From NCBI GenBank assembly GCA_018340805.1, contig JACMZG010000008.1, positions 56,781,196 through 56,845,195 of the forward strand: DNA of 64,000 nucleotides, given 5' to 3'. The notes beneath the pieces were generated by a model. The model saw nothing but the letters and a program-made list of their open reading frames with translations, was not told the origin of the DNA and searched no databases. This DNA comes from Microvelia longipes (Eukaryota; Arthropoda; Insecta; Hemiptera; Veliidae). The first letter of the stretch is position 1. Every line of letters starts with the position of its first letter. Of the stretch, positions 32,223-47,200 are shown one piece after another. The position numbers and the translations under genes are program-made.

Positions 32223-35200
32223 CTTTAATAAAAACATTTAAGTAGTAAATACCAGGCTTTAAGCAACTTCTCGATAGAAAAAAGTTAAAATAAAAACAAA
32301 TCAGGTAGGAGGTGCTTCAGAACTTTTCTTTGCCTTATCGGATTCGCTCAGGAAAGCACAACTAGACCCCAATTTGGATTTTTGTACCATGTATCAACCC
32401 ATTTGTATTAACACCCTACTATGACTCTCCAATATTTTTTAGTTTCATTTGAATTAGAACTAGGTAAAAAATCGATATTTCGAATGCCCTGAACCCTATT
32501 ATGTATGAAATATGTATGAAGTCATCAACGCAGGGTTAAGACTCAGAAAACTTTTTAAAAATTGTATGATTCCCGAATTTGGCTGAAATTAAATATGAAT
32601 ATTTTATGTCCTTTCTTAGTTTATAGAAAACGATGCAATTAATTTAGGACTAGTAATGCGTTGCATTACTGGCATTTATTAATAGACTCTCTTCGCTCGC
32701 TAGATAATGTGAAAAGGGAAACATTTGCACGCCACTATTCTAAAGTATAAATTCAAAAAAATGACTCGCTTCGCTTGCTAGTCTAAGTATCTTTAGAATT
32801 TTACATAGTGTAAAAGGTTCGCTTCGCTCGCTATAGTGTGCATGTTCATAATAATAAATAGACATTAAAAAAGGGCTCGCTTAGCTCGCTAATTGCGTAT
32901 ATTTAAAATTTAACATAGTGAAGAAAGCTCACTTCGTTAGCTAGAGTGTGTATGTTTATAATAATGGACATTAATTTAGTTGCTTCGCTCTTTTAATTGC
33001 GTATATATATGATTATATAGGTGCCCGCTTCGCTCGCAAGATTACTAATAACTACATTAGTAATAGGGAGTAAAAGTACTCGCAAATCTTGCCAAGTATC
33101 TTAAGTACGTTCCAATTGATCTATATCTTGTAAATTTTTATAAAATTAGTAAAACCATTTTTTTTTTAAAAAAAATATGGCCGCCATGTTGAAATTTATC
33201 GTTATTTAGTATAAAAACACTTTTTGTTCTTCTAATCAAGACCTTTTTAACGATATATTACTCGAGTTATTCCTTTAAATTTAATTTTTTTGAATTCATT
33301 ATTTTTGCCGCCATTTTTAAATTTATTTTTTTTTTAAATTTTGACCACGAAACATATATTTTTTTTCTACTCTTTAAAACGATATACAACACGATTTTTT
33401 CGCTCAAAAAATTTTGCTATATGGTCCGCCATATTGGCCACTATTTTGAAAATATTTTTCGGAATATTATCAAAAACTATACAGCTGTAAGACATAGTTA
33501 ATTTTACATGTATACAAAATTTTATCAAAATCGTTAAATTTTACGGCAGTTATCGCGACACGTGCAAACAAACACACAAACATACGCCCGTCCCAATCTT
33601 CTAAAATATAAGAACTTACTTACGTTCGTTCAACAATTATGTATACTTTCTATAATTGACTGAAGTGACACTTCATATAACAATTAAATCCCCAAATCGG
33701 ACCTTATAATAAAATTTGATCATGTCCCCCACTCTCGACCATACTTTAGATGTCATATGCTACATATCGTTAAAAAAATCCGAAATAGAAAGAAATATTA
33801 CATTGTTCGAAAGTTTCATTTTATCTAAAGAGTTAATATACCTCCAGCAAGAAATATTTGTTTAAAAACTTTTAATACATAGTTATCATTAAGATTATAA
33901 GACTTAGCAGCTACATGGAACCAGGTATATGCTCTCAGATTATGTGGATAGTATTTGGTATAAAAATATTCCGTCAACTTTAATACTTTGAGCTAAGAAG
34001 ATGCGACTAGTGGGCGTATGAATTTATTTATTCAATAAATAAATGTATTAATTTATTTTACTCAACCTATGTAATTTAATTCGTGCATGACCATTTCCCG
34101 CAGAGTGAATAGCTTGATGAACCGAAAGGCCCTAGAAGAGGGTTTTTTTAAAAATTTATTATCATTACTGAAAAACGCCACTAATGGAATTTCACCGGGA
34201 AGTTGTATAACATTCGGATGTTAACTGCACCATGTATTGCAATGTGACATAATAATCAACTTTATGAACTGTTCAGATATTTAACAGAACAAAACTGGTT
34301 AAAACCTCTAAAAAATATGATTTCATTAATTGGTGATTCATTTTTATTTCTGGAGCTAAATAAGCTCATCTTTTCTTCGAAAATTCGCTCGTAAGTGAAA
34401 CCTTTATTAAGAAATGTTTCATATCACAACCAAATGTTCGGTAAGAAAAAATAAATATAACATAATAAAATATAAGAAAAAAAGTATTGCTAAAGTAATG
34501 TATAAGTACTAAAATCAGACTGTCTGCCGGGTTCAAAATACATTTTTAAATTAATTCATTTACATTCTTATTGTCATTACTCAGTCAATCTTATCGGTTG
34601 ACTGCTGTTAACTGACTGGTGGGTATAGAAGAACCAGCCTCTTCACTAATTTTGTGATGACGGTGGTTCAGTTGAGTTTATTTAATACAACATATTTTAA
34701 TTCGTGCATGACCTTTGACACCGCCGAGATCTAGAGTTCGCATTCCAGATTACGCTCTCAGTTTATTTCAGATTCTTGCAAAAAAATTATCGTCAACTTT
34801 AAAATAATATTGGAACGTAACGGTTGTCACTAACACCTAAAGTTGTTCCCGCAAGGGTTATCCCTGATAAGCCGCAAGGCTTACATCAGGCATTTTATTA
34901 TTACATTCTTATGTCATTTAAACATGGAAGTTACCTGAAATCCATTAACTTTAATCAGTTCTTTCATTCTATCCGTAACGTAAAAATATCCATTATCGTC
35001 GTAGTAACCAATATCTCCTGTATGGAGCCAGCCATCAGAGTCCAATATTTCGGCGGTTGCTTTCGTGTTGTTAAGATAACCCTTCATCATCTAAATAAAT
35101 ATAATAAACTGTACATCTGCCACTACGAAATTTTCAGAGAGAAATTTTATGAAAGATTGCATCAACTTGCAACTTGTGTGTTAAACTTGATACAACGTTT

Positions 35201-38200
35201 CAAGAGCAAAGAGCAAGGGCGATTGCCACAAGAGCTAGATACGTTGAAAGCAATAAAACTACCAAATGCCTGCACTGATCGACTAGCCCAGACTGGTCTA
35301 TCTAGCAACCGGGCAAATGCCTGGTGCGCCCTCAGAAAAGAAGAAAAGAGTAAAACAATGAGTACCTTTGTGTATTACATTCAAATTGTAAGAAAACTTT
35401 ACTCTCTCACGGCCAAGAACGGTACACCCTTGACCTGTATCTATAAAACCCTTGCGCCCTCACTATTGAAAGAAGTACGCCCTCGATCATAATGTATTCA
35501 ATATTCAAGATCTTGCCACACTATCTTGGCAAGTACGCCCTCGATCTTGATGAATTCAAACCCTAGCGCACTTACTGTTGTGAGAAGTGCGCTCTCGAAT
35601 TTTTACCTTAAATACATAAGTAAACCCTGATAATTAATTGAAGTTTTACGTAAGTAAGCCATTAATACATAAATACATAATTAAGACGCGCTAGTCGTAA
35701 AGAGATTAATAGTTAATAGTATAAAATATTAGTAGTATCTCTATTAACAGTAGTAATAACTCGCCAGATATAATATAATAGACTAATAGTATAGATTTCT
35801 AGAAATGTTAATGCTCGGGCTTGCAACGTTTACCACATAAGATTAATGGTATGAAAAATAAAAACTTGGATTTGGTACCCTCAATGTAGTAGGATTATTA
35901 ATCAGAGGGCCCCGTTTCACGAAAGTATAAGTCATGTATACTACAAGTAAAAAGCTACAAGTTTACTAATTAATAATTGTAAGAAATTTGTTTCACTAAT
36001 TATTAGTAATTATTAACGATTTTATAGAATTTTATTAAAACAAGAAGTTTACAAATTTGTTCTTATATCTCCTAGGAAACGAGCATATTTGTGTCAAACT
36101 CAGGGGGGGTTAACTTAAATGAGGAAAAGTTTGGATTTGATTATCGTAAGCTGCTTGAAATCAGCCCTGCGGCGGACCTATATGGACTACTCATGAACTT
36201 ACTCTGATAGCTTTCCAAAAATTATCACAAAATATCTTATTATATTTTTAAACTTTAAATTTATATAAACCTGGCAACTTTTGGTTATGACAGCTGCATT
36301 TATTGTAATAATAAATTTTTTTTTTTGAGGTAGTACGTAATTGAGCACTTTATTGGACCGTTTTTAGGATGAGAAGCCAATCATTATTGTTATAGGAAGT
36401 TAGGCACTCTTCCAGATTAGGTGTCCCCTTAGGGGTCATCTAAACTAGCTTTGGTGTCATAAGGTAAATAGATAGTTTAGGTGTCACTTGTGTTTATTTA
36501 CTTTTTGAACATTAATTAATTATAAAATGGATATATTTTCCATTAAAGTGCAATCATACGGACAGATGGAACCAGGGGGTAAATATAAAATATAAACTTA
36601 AATATAAATATTATTATATTTGTTAAATGTACATAATAAATACAAAACAAAGCGTCATTCCAAAAAAATAGAGGTAAAAATAATAACTACACAAAATTAA
36701 ACTAAGGTGGGAAACTATTAGACTAATTTTAAACTAAAAAACTCTTCAAAACTGTAAAGAGGATTTTCTAGAAGCACTTTTTTGACAAAGAAATTAAAAT
36801 CCTTTTCATGCAGTGCTTTGACAATTGAAGGTAAAAAATTGTAAAGGCGCAACCCGTTTTCTTTAATGCTCTGCTTCATTGTTATATTTAACCTACATCG
36901 CGAATTTAACAACCTGTTAGCATGCCTTGTGCTGTAGTGGTGGTTTGATCCAACAGTTTTATAGCTAGTGCGGTTAGAGTGAATGTGTTTAAGCACTAAG
37001 AAACAGTACAATGAATAGACAGTAAACATTTTATTTGCTTTGAAATAAGCAAAGCAAGACTCTCTACTTGGCAAGTTAAAAATGACCCTCAAAGCTTTTT
37101 TTTGAATCAAGAATATAGAGTCGACATGAGGGGCATTTCCCCAAAGCTCAATACCATAAGATAGATGAGAGTAAAAATAAGCGTAATATATAGTTTTAAG
37201 AGAACTAATACTGATAGTTTTGCTGGTCTTTTTCAACATATAAACTCCTATTCTTAATTTTTTCCCTAAATTGTCTAAATGAGTTTGCCAAGAAAATTTA
37301 TTATCAAAATTTACACCTAGGAATTTATACGACTCCAAGGACGGTGCTTTAATATTAAACCGCAGTTCAACTGTTTTATTGACATTAATTTGTAGCATGT
37401 TAGCACAGCACCAGTCAACTAGTGTTAAAATTAACAGCTCTGATTTCGTTTGAGCTCATCTTCTGAATTTGCGATTATAATGGCTCCGTAATCATCTGCA
37501 AATAGAAACGAGAATATACCTAGGTGCTTTGTGGCTGCAGGCAAATCATTAATAAAAACTAAAAATAATATTGGGCCTAAAACCGAACCTTGTCTGACTC
37601 CGTGTAGTATTTTTAATAAAGACGACTTAGAATTAGGCAAATCTACATATTGAAACCAGTCTACTAGGTAAGATCTTATAAACCTTAATGATGTTTGGTC
37701 AAAGCCGTAAAATTTAAGTTTTTCTATTAATATCTATAAGGAGAGTGTCGAAAGCTTTTGTCAGGTCAAAAGAGTTTGCTAGTACTAATTTATTTAAGTC
37801 ATAATTATCTAAACAGATGTTCATGAAATTGATGACAGCTTTAACGCTACTCATTCCTTGTCTGTAGCCATACTGATGGTGGTAGAAGAGATTATTACTT
37901 TCAAAGTATCTGACTATTTGTCCTTTTACTAATATTTCAATAACTTTTGCCAGACAAGGAATGAGTGAGATAGGACGATAGTTTGCTTCATCGTTTCTAT
38001 CCCCTTTCTTATAGATAGGGACCACTCTAGCGATTTTCAGACAATCCGGAAAATAACCTTCTGAGAAACATTCATTAATAAGGAAGGTTAAGGGCTCTGA
38101 TATTTCAACCGCAAAATTTTTTAAAATATTAAAGTTAATACCAAAAGCGTCGTTACTGTTTGATGATTTTAGATTAATTATGGTTGAATAAACCTCTTCA

Positions 38201-41200
38201 ACTTTAACATGTTCAAGTTTAAACTTGAGAGTAGGTTTATCTAACTTATTGAGGTAATGCTTAAATGTAAAATTACTTTTCTTAATATGACTAATATTAA
38301 TGGACTGAAGATATAAAATAGTTATTAAATTTGTTGGCATCCAAACTTGAAGTTAATGACTTATTTTCCTTTTGATTTGTGCATAAGGATGAGTGTATGA
38401 TTTGCCAAGTTTTTGGTTTTGTTAGGAGCCTCTTCTATAAGTTTATCATTATACTTCAATTTTGCATTTTTCAGAGCTTTATAATAACTATTCTTTAAAT
38501 TAATTAGTTTTTCTTTAGTAAAAAACTTATCTGTATTATTCGGATTAAGACAGTTGTGGAATTGTCTGTAAGAGTTGTATTTATCTCTCAATAGCTTAAG
38601 CTCTTCAGAGAACCAGGGAGTGGTATTTTTTATTTTCCCCCAACTTGTTTCACCGCCATGGCAAAAACGCATCAGCATGCAACTGAAAAGTGTTAACAAC
38701 ATAGAAAATTTATATTTTATACTGCTTGACAGATACATTGGCCCCAGTTTATCAGACTAAGGGAATGCAGCATCAAGCATACATTTGATTCATTGCAATT
38801 TCTTTCATAGTAGTGATAACGTTATTTTTACTCCTATCAATTTTTTTAAAGAGAGTCAAGCATTGCGAGTAATGATCACTTAGATGATGATCAATAACCT
38901 GAGTTTTGAACCAATCAGGATGTAAATTAGTAATAATATTATCAATACAAGTTTTTGTTAAACCATTATTGCAAATCCTAGTTGGTTCAGAAACAGTTAT
39001 TTTTAAATTAAAAATATCAAGCAAATGTTTAAAATGTTTAGTTTCTAGGGACCTTTTATTTAAGGTATTGATATTAAAATCCCCGACAATAATTAGGGGA
39101 TCTTTAAGATTAGACAGTTTAATAAAAATGCATTCTAAACATGATAAAAATTCATTAAAATTTGAAGGGTCGGGAGGCCTGTACACACAAGTGACTGAGA
39201 GTTTTATGGGATACATTACAGATATTGAGCAGACTTCTATAATATTTTCTTTAGACATTGACTTGATTTCACTTAGTTCTTTTATTACAAAATGATCTTT
39301 GACTAAGATCATTGATCCTCCCCCATTTTTATTATTCCTACAATAACAACTTCCCAGTTTATAAGTAGGAAATAAGTATAAACTTTCTTGACCTATCTTC
39401 AACCAATGTTCGGTGAAACAGCAAACACTATACTGGAATTCATTCAACAAAATCTCTAAGTTGGTATGTTTATGCTTCACACTCTGCACATTTTGGTGAA
39501 ACACTGTAACTTTATTATTTATAACATTTATATTTTTGTCCAAATTAGTAAATCTCCTAGAAGAAGGTTTGTCATGATTTACGGTAAAAAAGATTTATTA
39601 GAAGTGCTTACATCCCTACTACCATCATTATTACATTTCTTATTATTTTCTATAAATTTTTTATGTTGTTTACAATTTTTTTAGATATTTTAAGTTTCCC
39701 ATGTCTATTAAAGTGAATTTTATCTCGAGAGTAATCATTAAAACTTAATAAATAATTAATATTAACCCAGTTAGTTTCTATATTTAGATTGCTCTCTTTA
39801 AGATATGAAATAATTTTATTATTTACATATTCAATATTTTTGTTGCAATAATATCTAAAATTAAAGGGAATACTACAAAAAATTAAGTTAAGGTTTATGG
39901 GTGGGGGATAATACACTGGGAAAAGGATACATTTTCCTTTCATTAACAATCTTTCGGGACTAATGGGAACCAGGGGGTTTATGGGTGGGGGATAATACAT
40001 TGAAAAATGGATGTATTAACCTTCAAAAGAATCCTTTTCCAGTCTAGGTGACCCCACAATGTTTCAATAGCTTAAAAGGTGTCATCTAATCTGGAAAAGA
40101 GGCTATAGGGATCCTTTTCCAGTTTAGGTGTTCCCTCAATGTTATAATAGATTGAAAGGTGTCATCTAATCTGGAAAGAGGCTATAGGGATCCTTTTCCA
40201 GTTTAGGTGTCCCCCTCAATGATAAATAGATTAAAAGGTCATCTAATCTGGAAAAGAGGCTATAGGGATCTTTTTCAGTTTAGGTGTCCCTCAATGTTAT
40301 ATAGATAAAAGGTGTCATCTAATCTGGAAAAGAGGCTATAGGGATCCTTTTTCAGTTTAGGTGTCCTAATGTTATAATAGATTGAAAGGTATCATCTCTG
40401 GAAAAGAGGCTATAGGATCTTTTCAGTTTAGGTTCTCTAATCTGGAAAAGAGGCTATAGGATCCTTTTCCAGTTTAGGTGTCCCCTCAATGTTATAATAA
40501 ATTAAAAGGTGTCATCTAGTCTGGAAAAAAAAGTTATGGGGATCCTTCTTCATTTTAATTGTTCTCTAATAAACTAGTATAGATATTGTTTAACACGGAA
40601 AGTGTATCCATGGGTTTTGTCATATCCCGCGGGTTTAGCAGCATCGAAAATTGCCACTACATGAACCTTTGGGACTGTTACAGTTTTTTCATATAGATTA
40701 AATGAAGAGCGAATGGGGTGCCAATATGAACTTAAGCATAGGGAAATAATTACAGAGACAAAAAGCTCTGAGGTATCCTGTTCTTGATCATTTTATTTCT
40801 TTCTCTTTTATGTACTCTAATTTTAAGCGTTACAATGACTTTATGAAAGTTCTTTATTTATATTAATACATAAATATGTCAATACAGCTTTTTGACATTT
40901 CTATTTTACATGTCACTTCACTTTTCATTAATATTTTTCCAAAGTTTTTCTTGCTTTTTTTTATTTATTGAAATAGATTTATTAAAATGAATCAGTTAAA
41001 AGGAACCGCACTTTTTGAATACTCTAAATAAATCAGACGGGAACTTCAATCTATGGTTACAAGGTAAGTGTTTCCTTCCCTTTTATTAATTATATACTAA
41101 ATATAATTAGTTTATTTTAGTAGTTTTCCTAATCTATTAAATCTGGAAATATTTGGATTATAATTTAGTTTGCCTATTTATAAATATTTGTATCACTGTT

Positions 41201-44200
41201 TTTTTTGACATTTGTTAAAAATTGTTTAGTACTAAGATGAACTTGGCGTTTTTCCTGCATCTTGAATATATCATAATAAACTAAATATATTCAAATAATT
41301 AGAATGTATTATAATACAATTTTATCTTTAAAGATATTACAATTTATGATATTATTTTGTTATAAATTTTTGTTTTTGACTTTTTAGGTTAATGAACAGA
41401 GATTTCATCAAACCAGTAGCTAGGAGATGCTACCCGCTGCTCCACGTCATTCAAAACTTTGGCGTCAATTTCCAAGAGGATCCCTATTCCATCTACGGAA
41501 TGAAGAGCTGGAAGCTGGTGAAATGGACTGAACTTGTTTGTATTAATTAATTAAAATGTATATTTCCTTGTTTTTATACATAAATATATTTAACCTCTAA
41601 ATGGGGACTTATGGAACAGTTATATTCATCCATTTTGTAGAGTATTTCCCCTCCTATTAACCCCCTAGTTCCCATTGATCCCATTTTTATTTTTTTTGCC
41701 TTTAAAATAGGGGACACCTAATCTGGAAAAGTACCGGAAGTTATTTAATACTTTCACCTCCGAGGACAATAATGAATGTAAAAAAACTCCTAGGACGTAA
41801 AAGTAATTCATATGTTGCCGCCATTACTGTAATGTAGCGTGTTCAAAAAACAATCTGTGTCAAACCTTCATGACCTTTATTTAAAAACGTTCATTTTGTT
41901 TCTGTTTTTGTTCGTAGACTAATTTTTTTTTCGTTTTTAAAAGGTGTTCTAATTGACAATTTTTTGTGTTTATTTGTAAAGCTTTTACATTTTTGAGTAA
42001 AAGTGTGAAGCTATGGATGAATTTAATGACGGCGATAATATGGAGTTAATAATAATTGGACGTTTTTTTTTCAATTAAGTATATAGCGCAGTTTAATAAG
42101 TGCTATTTTTTGATTTTTTTTAATGAGTGCTACCTCAAAAAAATAGTGTATGCCATCCGGCTGAGAATGTCTTTATGTCTTGGCAATTTTTCCCGACTCG
42201 CTTCGCTCGTCGGTAAATCTAATTGCCGTGACATAAAGTCACACTTCTCAGCCTTATGGCATAAATAACTATTCTTTTCGTTCCTTATTATTTTAACCTA
42301 ATAAAAATGGTCGCCATTGTCATGTCCTGTATCACAAAAATTCAGAAACTAATAGTAAAAAAAAAGTTTTTCAAACTTCAACATAACGCTACTGATGGCT
42401 GGTAAGTTCACATTTCATTCAAGTATTTAATAATTAATTGATATAATCCAGGCAATCACATGTCTAAATTTAAATTTATGTAAAAACGTTTTTTAAATTG
42501 ATTCAGGTTGCATTGAGTGCCAAAATCTATCTTCTAGCACGTGTATAATTTAGCCACTAATGTTCATGTGATTAAATCGATTAAATTATTAAATAAATTA
42601 AATAAAATGTTAACTGATTTGCTATCAGATGGATTCTGTGGAAGTTTAAAGACGACTAAGACCGCGCAAAGCGCTTCGGCTAGTTAGAAGTGTGACTAGA
42701 AAGTATAAAAAAATAATTTCAAATGCAATGTATGCAAAAAGCGGGAATTTAAGCCACGCCTACTTAGTTGAAAAGTAGGTCTGCCGCAGCGCTAGCATCG
42801 ATCGGAATCCAAATTTTCCCACCAATGAGTCGACAGTCTTACTCTTTAAGTATCTATTGTCTCTAGTGAAACTCCAATCAAATTTGATTATCTTCCCCAC
42901 CAATCTTACAAACTATTGTACAAAACAACTTGTAACTACAAATGTCAAAATTAAACTTTTCACGAATATCATTACATTTTATTGCAACGTACAAGAGTTT
43001 TTGTAAACAATGTGTTAAAATATTATTAAAACCCAGTTTCATTCATATGAGTAAATTATTTCGAATGCAATTATTTCTAAAATACGAGAAGTAGCATTTA
43101 TAAAAAAATTTACAAACTCATATTGAGCACTAGATTACTAATTGACTAAAAGTTGGCGATAAAAACTAAGTTTTAATTAATAAACTGAACTTGTAACTCA
43201 GGCTACCTAGCTTCGGACTTGGGTAGTAATTTTACAATTGAATGTAACAAGTAATTGTAGTAGACAAGAAAATATTGTTTATAAAATGAAAAAAATTTTA
43301 CAAATTTGTAAATTTGTCATTACAAGTCGTTTTTTACAATTTTTGTAACTACATGACTTGTACTTTTGTAAAACAGGCCCCGGAATATATAATTTTGGAG
43401 CGCGCTGCGCTTGTCCTTAAAAATTATTAATAAGAAAAGTATAATACTGGGGCTCATTTTACTCGCCCTTCAGTATATTAATAGTGAGGAGAATAAAAAA
43501 TTTCGGGGCCCGGTATGCTCGCCCTAATAGGTTAATAGTGTGGAAATGTAATTATCGGGGCTCGTTAAACTCACCTTATAGAGATTAATAGTAAGGAAAT
43601 GTAAATGCTAGGCTCGCTTTGCTCGCCCTAACGATATTATTGGTAAGAAATGTAAATACTGGGGCTCGTCCTTAAAAGATTGATAGTGAGAAAAATGTGA
43701 ATACCGAAACTCGCTACACTATCCCTGATGGTATTGATAGTGATGAAATGTGAATACTATGGCTCGCCCAAAATAAACCAATAGAGAGAAATGTGTATAT
43801 ACGGTCTCTCTAAATAGATTATTAGCAAAGAAATATGAATACGAGGGGTCCCTACGCTCGCCTTGAAAAGGTTGATAGTGAGGAAAATATAAATACCGGA
43901 GCTCGCTCTGCTCACCTGAAATTTATTGTTAGTGAGGCAATGTGAATACCGAAGATTGCAACGTTAGCTCTAGAGAGATTTATAGTTACGAAAACGTAAA
44001 TACTGGAGCGCTCTACGCTCGCCCGAAGGAGATTAATAGTGATCAAATGTGAATATTGCTGCGCTCGACGTAATGCTCCCTCCGCCTTTGAAAATGCTCG
44101 CGCCCTCGAACCATAATCAGTCCGGGCCTGGGCCTAGCCCAGCTCTATGTCAAGAGTTATTTTTACCAGTAGTAGCATTATGCGACCAGTAGGAATAGAT

Positions 44201-47200
44201 TTTGAGCACGCTGTGGTAAATCTTCGGTATACGGTGCACCCTGTTATCAATACTATACATCGATATATTTTTAGTTACGCGACACGTAAACGAGAACTGA
44301 GCACTTAAAAGATAAGCAGCGTCGTTAAATTATTAATTATAATTAAAACATTAAAAAAAACCATACAAAAAATAAATGAAAACATTAACAACAAAAATAT
44401 AATAAAAAACCTAAAAATAACAAACACAAAAATACGTAAAAAATACGCGTAACATAAAATTAGATGTGGTGTATCATCGATTATTCTTATGAAAACATAG
44501 TTAAAACATTATAAAAACATACAAAAAATATGAAAATAGTTATAAACCATTTTACTACAAATAAAAAAAAACACAAACAACAAAAAAACATTTAAAAAAA
44601 TAATAAAATATGTTCATAAACGTAAAAGAAAAGGCATTTATTGATTATTCCTACGTCACATCTCTAAACTAAAAATATATCGATATATAGTATTGATAAC
44701 AGGGTGCACCGTATACTGAAGTTCAGCCATAATCAAAATATAAATTTAAAAATATATCAGAAAATAAGCGCAAAAAGTAAATCTGGAATAATAAATATTT
44801 ATATAATTATAAATAAATAACACATGTACGATGATAAAGAAAAAATATTTTTGAATGCACATAAGGACTAAATTGATTGTGAATAATTATAAATTTTCAA
44901 CAAATACTAATAAAGTATATATTTTATTATTTTATATGGTTTACCTGTGGTCCTTTAAAACATAGTTCACCAGATACATTAGGAGGCAATGACTTGCCAT
45001 CAATAACATCAGTCACTTTGCCCCACGTGTTAGGAACTAATTTGCCTACGGTCGACGTGTTCTCAATTTCTGAGTCGCCTGGTGAATATATTGTCAGTAC
45101 TGGTGACGCTTCAGTCAAACCATATGCTGAAACAAATTTATATGTCCGGTTCCTTTAAACATCACTTAGCGGAGTTTAATGCACTCTTGACAGATTTTAT
45201 ACTATTAACTCCAACCACTTGCGATGAATAAATAAAGGCTTATTTGGATTTATTATTACAATCTTAATAAGGGATGTTCAAAAGCATTGAAGGTTTTGAC
45301 CCCTGCCTCTCATATTTTAGGTTAGGCTATAACAAACTAAAAGAAACGTGGTAGGAAATATATGGAACAGGGTCCTACTAAAACTTGTTTTTATCGATTC
45401 TTCTTTATTTTATCTCCAATAGGGGTACTAAACTATATTAAAAGAGTGTCACGTCAATTAGCAAGGAAATATCAATGTTTCTCCAGCGGAACCTCTTCTA
45501 AACCTGTTAGCATAATTTTTTCATTAGTGTTTTTATAATAACTAACAAATCAAATCAAATTAACAACAATGAATTGCCAATATAATAATTATTTTATCAA
45601 CATTGTCAATTTTTATAGAATATCAATCTGGCTTTTCATCAGTTAAAACAAATGACCTTCCCTATTTGTGGCAGGAGTGCAAATCGATTAGAAAGAGGTA
45701 TAAATGACAGATTAAGAAGGCTTGGAGAGCCTAATGTGCGTGTATGAGTGAATCCGGCCCTTAAGAAAGGTTTAACAAGATAATTTCCAATGCACCAATT
45801 GTGTTCAACGCTCTTCTTTTAAATGAGAGGGAGTTTATTTCCTCTGAGAGCACCTTGTATCTCCATACGCCTATGCCTGGATCACAGGTGCTGGAAGAGA
45901 GAGAGTTACATCAACCTCCTCTGGCTATACCTGGAGAAGGATGTCAGCTTTTAGCTAAAGATGTCATTACACGTCGCAAGGTCCAATTTGAGATTTACAG
46001 CGTTGCACCGCATAAGTCTCCTGGACCAGACGGAGTTATGCTAGTAATACTTCAGGGAAGTTTAGATCATTTAAAGGATGATCTTGTTAAGATCTTAAGA
46101 GACCTTCAGAAAATTCCTTTGTCAAGGAGGGAAGTAAAAGTGGTCACAATACCCAATCAGGGTAGATCACATTTTACTCATGCTAAGTCATATCATATCA
46201 TACATAAAAATACTTCCAATTACGAACCTAAAAAGAAACGATTTTATACCTAACCTATACAGCCTCTCAAGGCTGTCTAGGTTGAGTCACAACCAATTTA
46301 TTTTATCTTTTTCTTTGGTATTTTTCTCTGAGATAACGAAGAGGTTTTGCTGGCAAAACCACTGTCTTATTCTGTAGAGATAGACCACTCGTCCTCCCAC
46401 ATCATTCTTTTTTCCTCTAGAGAGTTTAGGATTATGGCTACAACATCATCTTTAAGATACTGCTGACGAGAATTTACATTTTGTTTCTTGGTATTATTTG
46501 TTACTTCTTTTTTATTGAAGAATTACAAAAAAGTCTGACCCACTGGCAAGTTTAGAGTCTGGCTGATACCCTATAGACCCAGAACCTATAATTACCAATC
46601 CAAAATGTGTTATAAGGACGCAGCTTAAACAATCTCTTGCAAGTGATAAGTTGCTTAGTAGTCTTGGAATGAGTCAATCTAAACTTATGCATTTTGGTCC
46701 TACTCAAAAATTGCTAAGATTTTATTGTCTTTAAGTCTAATAACTAGTCTCCAAGTCGTCTCTAAGGAAATTGTCGTGACAAAACGGGAGTTCTTGCTGG
46801 TGGTCACTCAAAAGCTTCTACATCTAATGGGTTTTGTAATGAAGAAGATGAAACGTCATCATATCATATTTAGTGTCTTGTTTTGAACTTCCAACATTTA
46901 CAGACCTTTAAAGAATTTAGTTTTACACCTGAGCAACTTAAAAAATAGGGATCAATAAGTTAATAAAATTTTACCAATCTACTTTAATTTTTTAACACAC
47001 AACCTTGTAAATGGCTCATATAATGTTTCATAATTATTGTATATAATTTTAAAGCTTACTCAATTTTATCCTTATACACCTATTATTATTTATAATCATC
47101 TATCTTTCTTTATTTACTCCATATATTTATGTATTTATTAGTATGTATATCTATTTTTTTATAATAATCTCTCCAGAACGGGCCCAATGGACCCTCATAA

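Larger units (their letters stand above)
36581..39967 (-). mobile_element. CR1/Jockey-group LINE inserted with 11-bp TSD
   Basis: GAACCAGGGGG flanks both sides (36570-36580 and 39968-39978). The element reads on the minus strand: ORF1 end, AP endonuclease, RT, then an A/T-rich 3' end (TATAAATATTAT near 36600). Its 5' end includes a second copy of the local TTTATGGGTGGGGGATAATAC (shown in part), part of the host repeat. Confidence 0.7.
36403..41735. mobile_element. DNA transposon with 8-bp TSD GGAAGTTA and TIRs, carrying a nested LINE
   Basis: The left end GGCACTCTTCCAGATTAGG and the complement of the right end, GGTACTTTTCCAGATTAGG, both continue TGTCCCCT, giving 26-bp imperfect inverted ends. 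GGAAGTTA occurs directly outside both (36395-36402 and 41736-41743). An 8-bp duplication is typical of hAT, P and Merlin-type transposons; the superfamily is not resolved. Inside are a LINE (36581-39967), an array of subterminal-type repeats (39890-40560) and a possible two-exon coding remnant (40988-41550). Without the LINE it would be about 1.9 kb. It lies in intron 6 of the ligase. Confidence 0.8.

Noticed and set aside
32676..33060. CRISPR-like array (regular GC-rich repeats with AT-rich spacers)
   Set aside because: Repeats and spacers both vary, spacers resemble each other, and the setting is a eukaryotic intron; it is a degenerate minisatellite.
34824..35492. 222-codon plus-strand open frame
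   Set aside because: It covers ligase exon 7 on the opposite strand plus a SINE tail and short tandem repeats. No motif; the antisense exon explains its openness.
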